A stretch of 7,140 bases of DNA from an uncultured Rhodanobacteraceae bacterium (GTDB lineage: Bacteria; Pseudomonadota; Gammaproteobacteria; Xanthomonadales; Rhodanobacteraceae). Position 1 is the stretch's first letter, and each line of letters opens with the position of its first letter. The DNA is taken from contig CALFNI010000373.1 of the NCBI GenBank assembly GCA_937902695.1, positions 1-7,140 on the forward strand, written 5' to 3'. The notes beneath the pieces are model-generated. The model searched no databases. It saw nothing but the letters and a program-made list of their open reading frames with translations, and had not been told where the DNA came from. This document shows, one piece after another, positions 5,612-7,140 of the stretch. Position numbers and translations under genes: made by a program.

Positions 5612-6019
5612 CTACTTCACGACGCGAAGGTGCGGCTTCTTGGCCGCGGCCTCATCGGTTTTCGCCGTCGCCGGCGGCGGTTCGGGCGGTGCGTTCTCGG
5701 CCGAGAACATCATCCCCTGCCCGTTCTCCTGCGCGTAGATCGCGAGCACGCCGGCCATCGGGACGTCGACCGGCTGGCTGACGCCGCCGAAGCGTGCGAG
5801 GAAGTGGATGCGCTCGTTGGCGATCTCGAACTGCGTGACGGCGCGCGCGGCGATGTTGAGCACGACCTTGCCGTCCTTCGCGGCGCCCGGCGGCACGCGC
5901 ACGCCGGGGTTCGTCGCGTCGACGAGGATGTACGGCGTGAGGCCGTTGTCGCTGATCCACTCGTAGAGCGCGCGGAGCAGGTACGGGCGATTCGACGACA
6001 TCGCCGTCGGCTGGGTCAT
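5612..6019 (-). CDS. sspB: SspB, ClpXP specificity-enhancing adaptor
   Basis: SspB binds ssrA-tagged (tmRNA-tagged) and some other substrates and delivers them to the ClpXP protease in the cytosol. The 135-residue protein has the SspB fold signature: SNRPYLLRALYEWISDNGLTPYILVD (9-34), GVRVPP (39-44), VVLNIAARAV (52-61) and the substrate-groove segment IHFLARFGGVSQPVDVPMAGVLAIYAQENGQGM (71-103). A Pro/Ala/Lys-rich flexible tail (about 110-128) ends in KKPHLRVVK, the XB motif that docks on the ClpX N-domain. All functional parts are therefore present, though it is shorter than E. coli SspB (about 165). The ATG at 6019 is chosen because AGGA lies 8 nt upstream (6028-6031); the ATG at 6001 has no such site. 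It follows sspA by 55 bp and should share its transcript. Confidence 0.95.
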   Translation of the reverse strand: MTQPTAMSSNRPYLLRALYEWISDNGLTPYILVDATNPGVRVPPGAAKDGKVVLNIAARAVTQFEIANERIHFLARFGGVSQPVDVPMAGVLAIYAQENGQGMMFSAENAPPEPPPATAKTDEAAAKKPHLRVVK

Positions 6020-6074
6020 GTCGCGGATCCTGGAGCGGCGGTCGCGATGCGCATGGACTGGAACGGTTCCGTAG

Positions 6075-6698
6075 TCACGGCCGCAGCAGTTTCTCTTCCG
6101 GCGTCAGACTGCGCGTGAATCCCTGGCTGCGGAAAATGCGCTCGCCGTAGTCGATGATCACGTGTGCTTCCTTCGGGAGCTGCACGCCGAGCGCGTCGAG
6201 GCGCCAGATCAGCGGCGCGAGCGCGCAGTCGGCAAGGCTCATCTCCGGGCTCAGGAAGAACTTGGACGCCTTGAACGCCGAGGCGTTCTTGATGAGCTCG
6301 TCGCGGAGCGTCTTGCGCGCCGCATCGGCCGCCTTCCCGCCCGCTTCGATCTGGTCGACCAGCGTCAGCCAGTCGTTCTCGATGCGCACGATCGCCAGGC
6401 GCAGCCGCGCGCGCGAGAGCGGATCGACCGGCATCAGCGGCGGGTGCGGATAGCGCTCGTCGAGGTATTCGCAGATGACGCTGGTGTCGTAGAGGACGAG
6501 GTCGCGGTCGACCAGAGTCGGCACCGAGTTGTACGGGTTCAGGTCGAGGAGATCCTCCGGGGGATCGTCCAGATCGACCGGAACGAGGTCGTAGGTGACG
6601 CCCTTGGCCGCGAGCACGAGCCTGACCCGGTGGCAATGGATGCAGTCCCGGGCCGAATACAGGGTCAAAACCGTGCGCGAACGCTGACTCAAGGCCAT
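6075..6698 (-). CDS. sspA: SspA, stringent starvation protein A (GST-like RNA polymerase-associated protein)
   Basis: SspA is a GST-fold protein that binds RNA polymerase holoenzyme and helps acid and stationary-phase gene control. At 207 residues it is close to E. coli SspA (212). The N-terminal thioredoxin-like domain (about 9-84) has VRLVLAAKGV (25-34), NPYNSVPTLVD (54-64) and YLDERYPHPPLMP (78-90), which includes the conserved PHP surface. The C-terminal helical domain has ARLRLAIVRIENDW (97-110) and SLADCALAPLIWRL (154-167). The start at 6698 is set by GGGAGGGGG, 7 nt upstream at 6706-6714; an in-frame start at 6761 would add 21 dissimilar residues. A notable point is DCIHCHR (18-24), a CxxC where E. 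coli SspA has no cysteines. It lies between petC and sspB, an arrangement common in beta- and gammaproteobacteria. Confidence 0.95.
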   Translation of the reverse strand: MALSQRSRTVLTLYSARDCIHCHRVRLVLAAKGVTYDLVPVDLDDPPEDLLDLNPYNSVPTLVDRDLVLYDTSVICEYLDERYPHPPLMPVDPLSRARLRLAIVRIENDWLTLVDQIEAGGKAADAARKTLRDELIKNASAFKASKFFLSPEMSLADCALAPLIWRLDALGVQLPKEAHVIIDYGERIFRSQGFTRSLTPEEKLLRP

Positions 6699-6705
6699 TC
6701 TCGAA

Positions 6706-6714
6706 CCCCCTCCC
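6706..6714 (-). promoter_or_regulatory. Strong Shine-Dalgarno fixing the sspA start
   Basis: On the minus strand GGGAGGGGG sits 7 nt before the ATG at 6698, the best ribosome site in the window. It suggests efficient translation and rules against the upstream in-frame start at 6761. Confidence 0.75.
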
Positions 6715-6854
6715 GGGAACCAGCTGCCCCTTCGGACCGAATGTACTACGCGCCCCCGCAAAGCGCCTAGACGGCCTCAGGGCGCATCGTGGCGTTGCGG
6801 CAGTGCGTCATGGCACGGCGGTGCGAGCCCGCCGGGGCGTCACTCCAGGGAGCG
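6715..6854. other. petC-sspA spacer, no confident promoter
   Basis: The gap between the petC stop and sspA start is 191 bp, long for strict operon spacing, so sspA may have its own promoter. On the minus strand TACATT (6745-6740) is a possible -10 (4 of 6), but no -35 fits at 16-18 bp. I recognise no coding frame, small RNA or family repeat here. Confidence 0.25.
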
Positions 6855-6855
6855 G

Positions 6856-6881
6856 GCCCGGGCAGCCTTGGCCGCCCGGGC
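6856..6881 (-). terminator. GC-rich hairpin directly after petC
   Basis: Read on the minus strand, GCCCGGGCGGCC-aa-GGCTGCCCGGGC pairs over 12 bp with one G-U wobble; the innermost pair probably opens to leave a 4-nt loop. It begins 9 nt after the petC stop codon. No U-tract follows, so it may attenuate, process or stabilise the pet transcript and not fully stop it, leaving room for read-through into sspA. Confidence 0.5.
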
Positions 6882-6889
6882 TCGGGCGA

Positions 6890-7140
6890 TCAGTGGACGT
6901 CCTTCCAGAACTCGTGCTTCAGGAGCCAGGCGAGGAACGTGAAGAAGGCGAGGTAGAGCAGCACCCAGACGCCCATCGACGTCCGCTTGAGCGCCGCGGG
7001 CTCGCCGGCGTAGGTCAGGAACGCCGTGATGTCGCGGACGGCGCGGTCGTACTCGGCCGCGCTGACGCGGCCCGGTGTCTTGATCTCGAGTTTCTCGACC
7101 TTCGACTCGCCGCCCTCGTCGCCCTTCACGCCGCCCTGCA
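6890..7140 (-). CDS. petC: Cytochrome c1 of the cytochrome bc1 complex (C-terminal part)
   Basis: The last 83 codons of cytochrome c1, the haem c subunit that passes electrons from the Rieske protein to soluble or membrane cytochrome c on the periplasmic side. Three features identify it. TPGRVSAAEYDRAVRDITAFLTYAGEPAA is the family's segment before the anchor. The single C-terminal transmembrane helix follows (SMGVWVLLYLAFFTFLAWLL). The end is KHEFWKDVH, close to the usual KKEYWKDVH. The haem CxxCH motif and axial Met lie upstream, beyond the window edge. A Gly/Glu/Lys-rich stretch (QGGVKGDEGGESKVEKLE) precedes the conserved part. petA and petB would be expected further right. Downstream on the same strand are sspA and sspB. 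Confidence 0.92.
   Translation of the reverse strand, partial: QGGVKGDEGGESKVEKLEIKTPGRVSAAEYDRAVRDITAFLTYAGEPAALKRTSMGVWVLLYLAFFTFLAWLLKHEFWKDVH

Noticed and set aside
5630..6118. A 162-codon plus-strand frame antisense to sspB
   Set aside because: SspB is certain on the minus strand; the plus-strand reading has no recognisable domain.
1..7140. CRISPR array, tRNA/rRNA genes, insertion sequence, integron or prophage attachment site
   Set aside because: I found no regularly spaced repeats, no cloverleaf-like sequence, no transposase or integrase motif, and no composition shift that would suggest a mobile insertion.

Overview
This is a GC-rich chromosomal window from a proteobacterium. Gene content (SspA/SspB, NadC, DUF1631, DUF3301, cytochrome c1) and the style of the SspA and NadC sequences suggest a gammaproteobacterium, probably near Xanthomonadales/Nevskiales; this placement is inference. 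The genes are tightly packed and mostly core. I see no tRNA, rRNA, CRISPR array, insertion sequence or prophage gene.

Layout. At 1-214 the first 71 codons of purE run leftward off the edge. A short Trm112-like/UPF0434 gene (325-597, +) is divergent from it. Next comes a rightward unit: a 798-residue DUF1631 protein (764-3160) and nadC (3184-4113), 23 bp apart. It is headed by a -10 box and a CRP-family-like palindrome placed as a class II activator site would be. nadC ends in an 86-bp dyad element (4120-4205) built from two hairpins, which separates it from the convergent gene for a membrane-anchored protein with two FHA domains (4228-5040, -). That gene diverges from a small DUF3301 membrane protein gene (5237-5590, +), which in turn converges on sspB.

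The right end is a leftward respiratory/stress cluster read as petC (cytochrome c1 C-terminus, 6890-7140), sspA (6075-6698), sspB (5612-6019). SspB keeps the C-terminal ClpX-binding tail. SspA carries a CxxC motif at the position where thioredoxin-fold redox enzymes have theirs, which E. coli SspA lacks.

How the genes work together. purE and nadC are biosynthetic (purines and NAD). petC feeds the cytochrome bc1 complex. SspA and SspB couple stress to transcription and ClpXP proteolysis. Three proteins of unknown or loosely known role (DUF1631, tandem FHA, DUF3301) cluster around nadC and are the least understood part of the window. I found no clearly new multi-gene system. The best leads are the predicted CRP-like control of DUF1631-nadC, the degenerate/canonical FHA pair, the CxxC in SspA, an unusual Tyr in the NadC active-site motif, and a Trm112-like protein without its zinc ligands.
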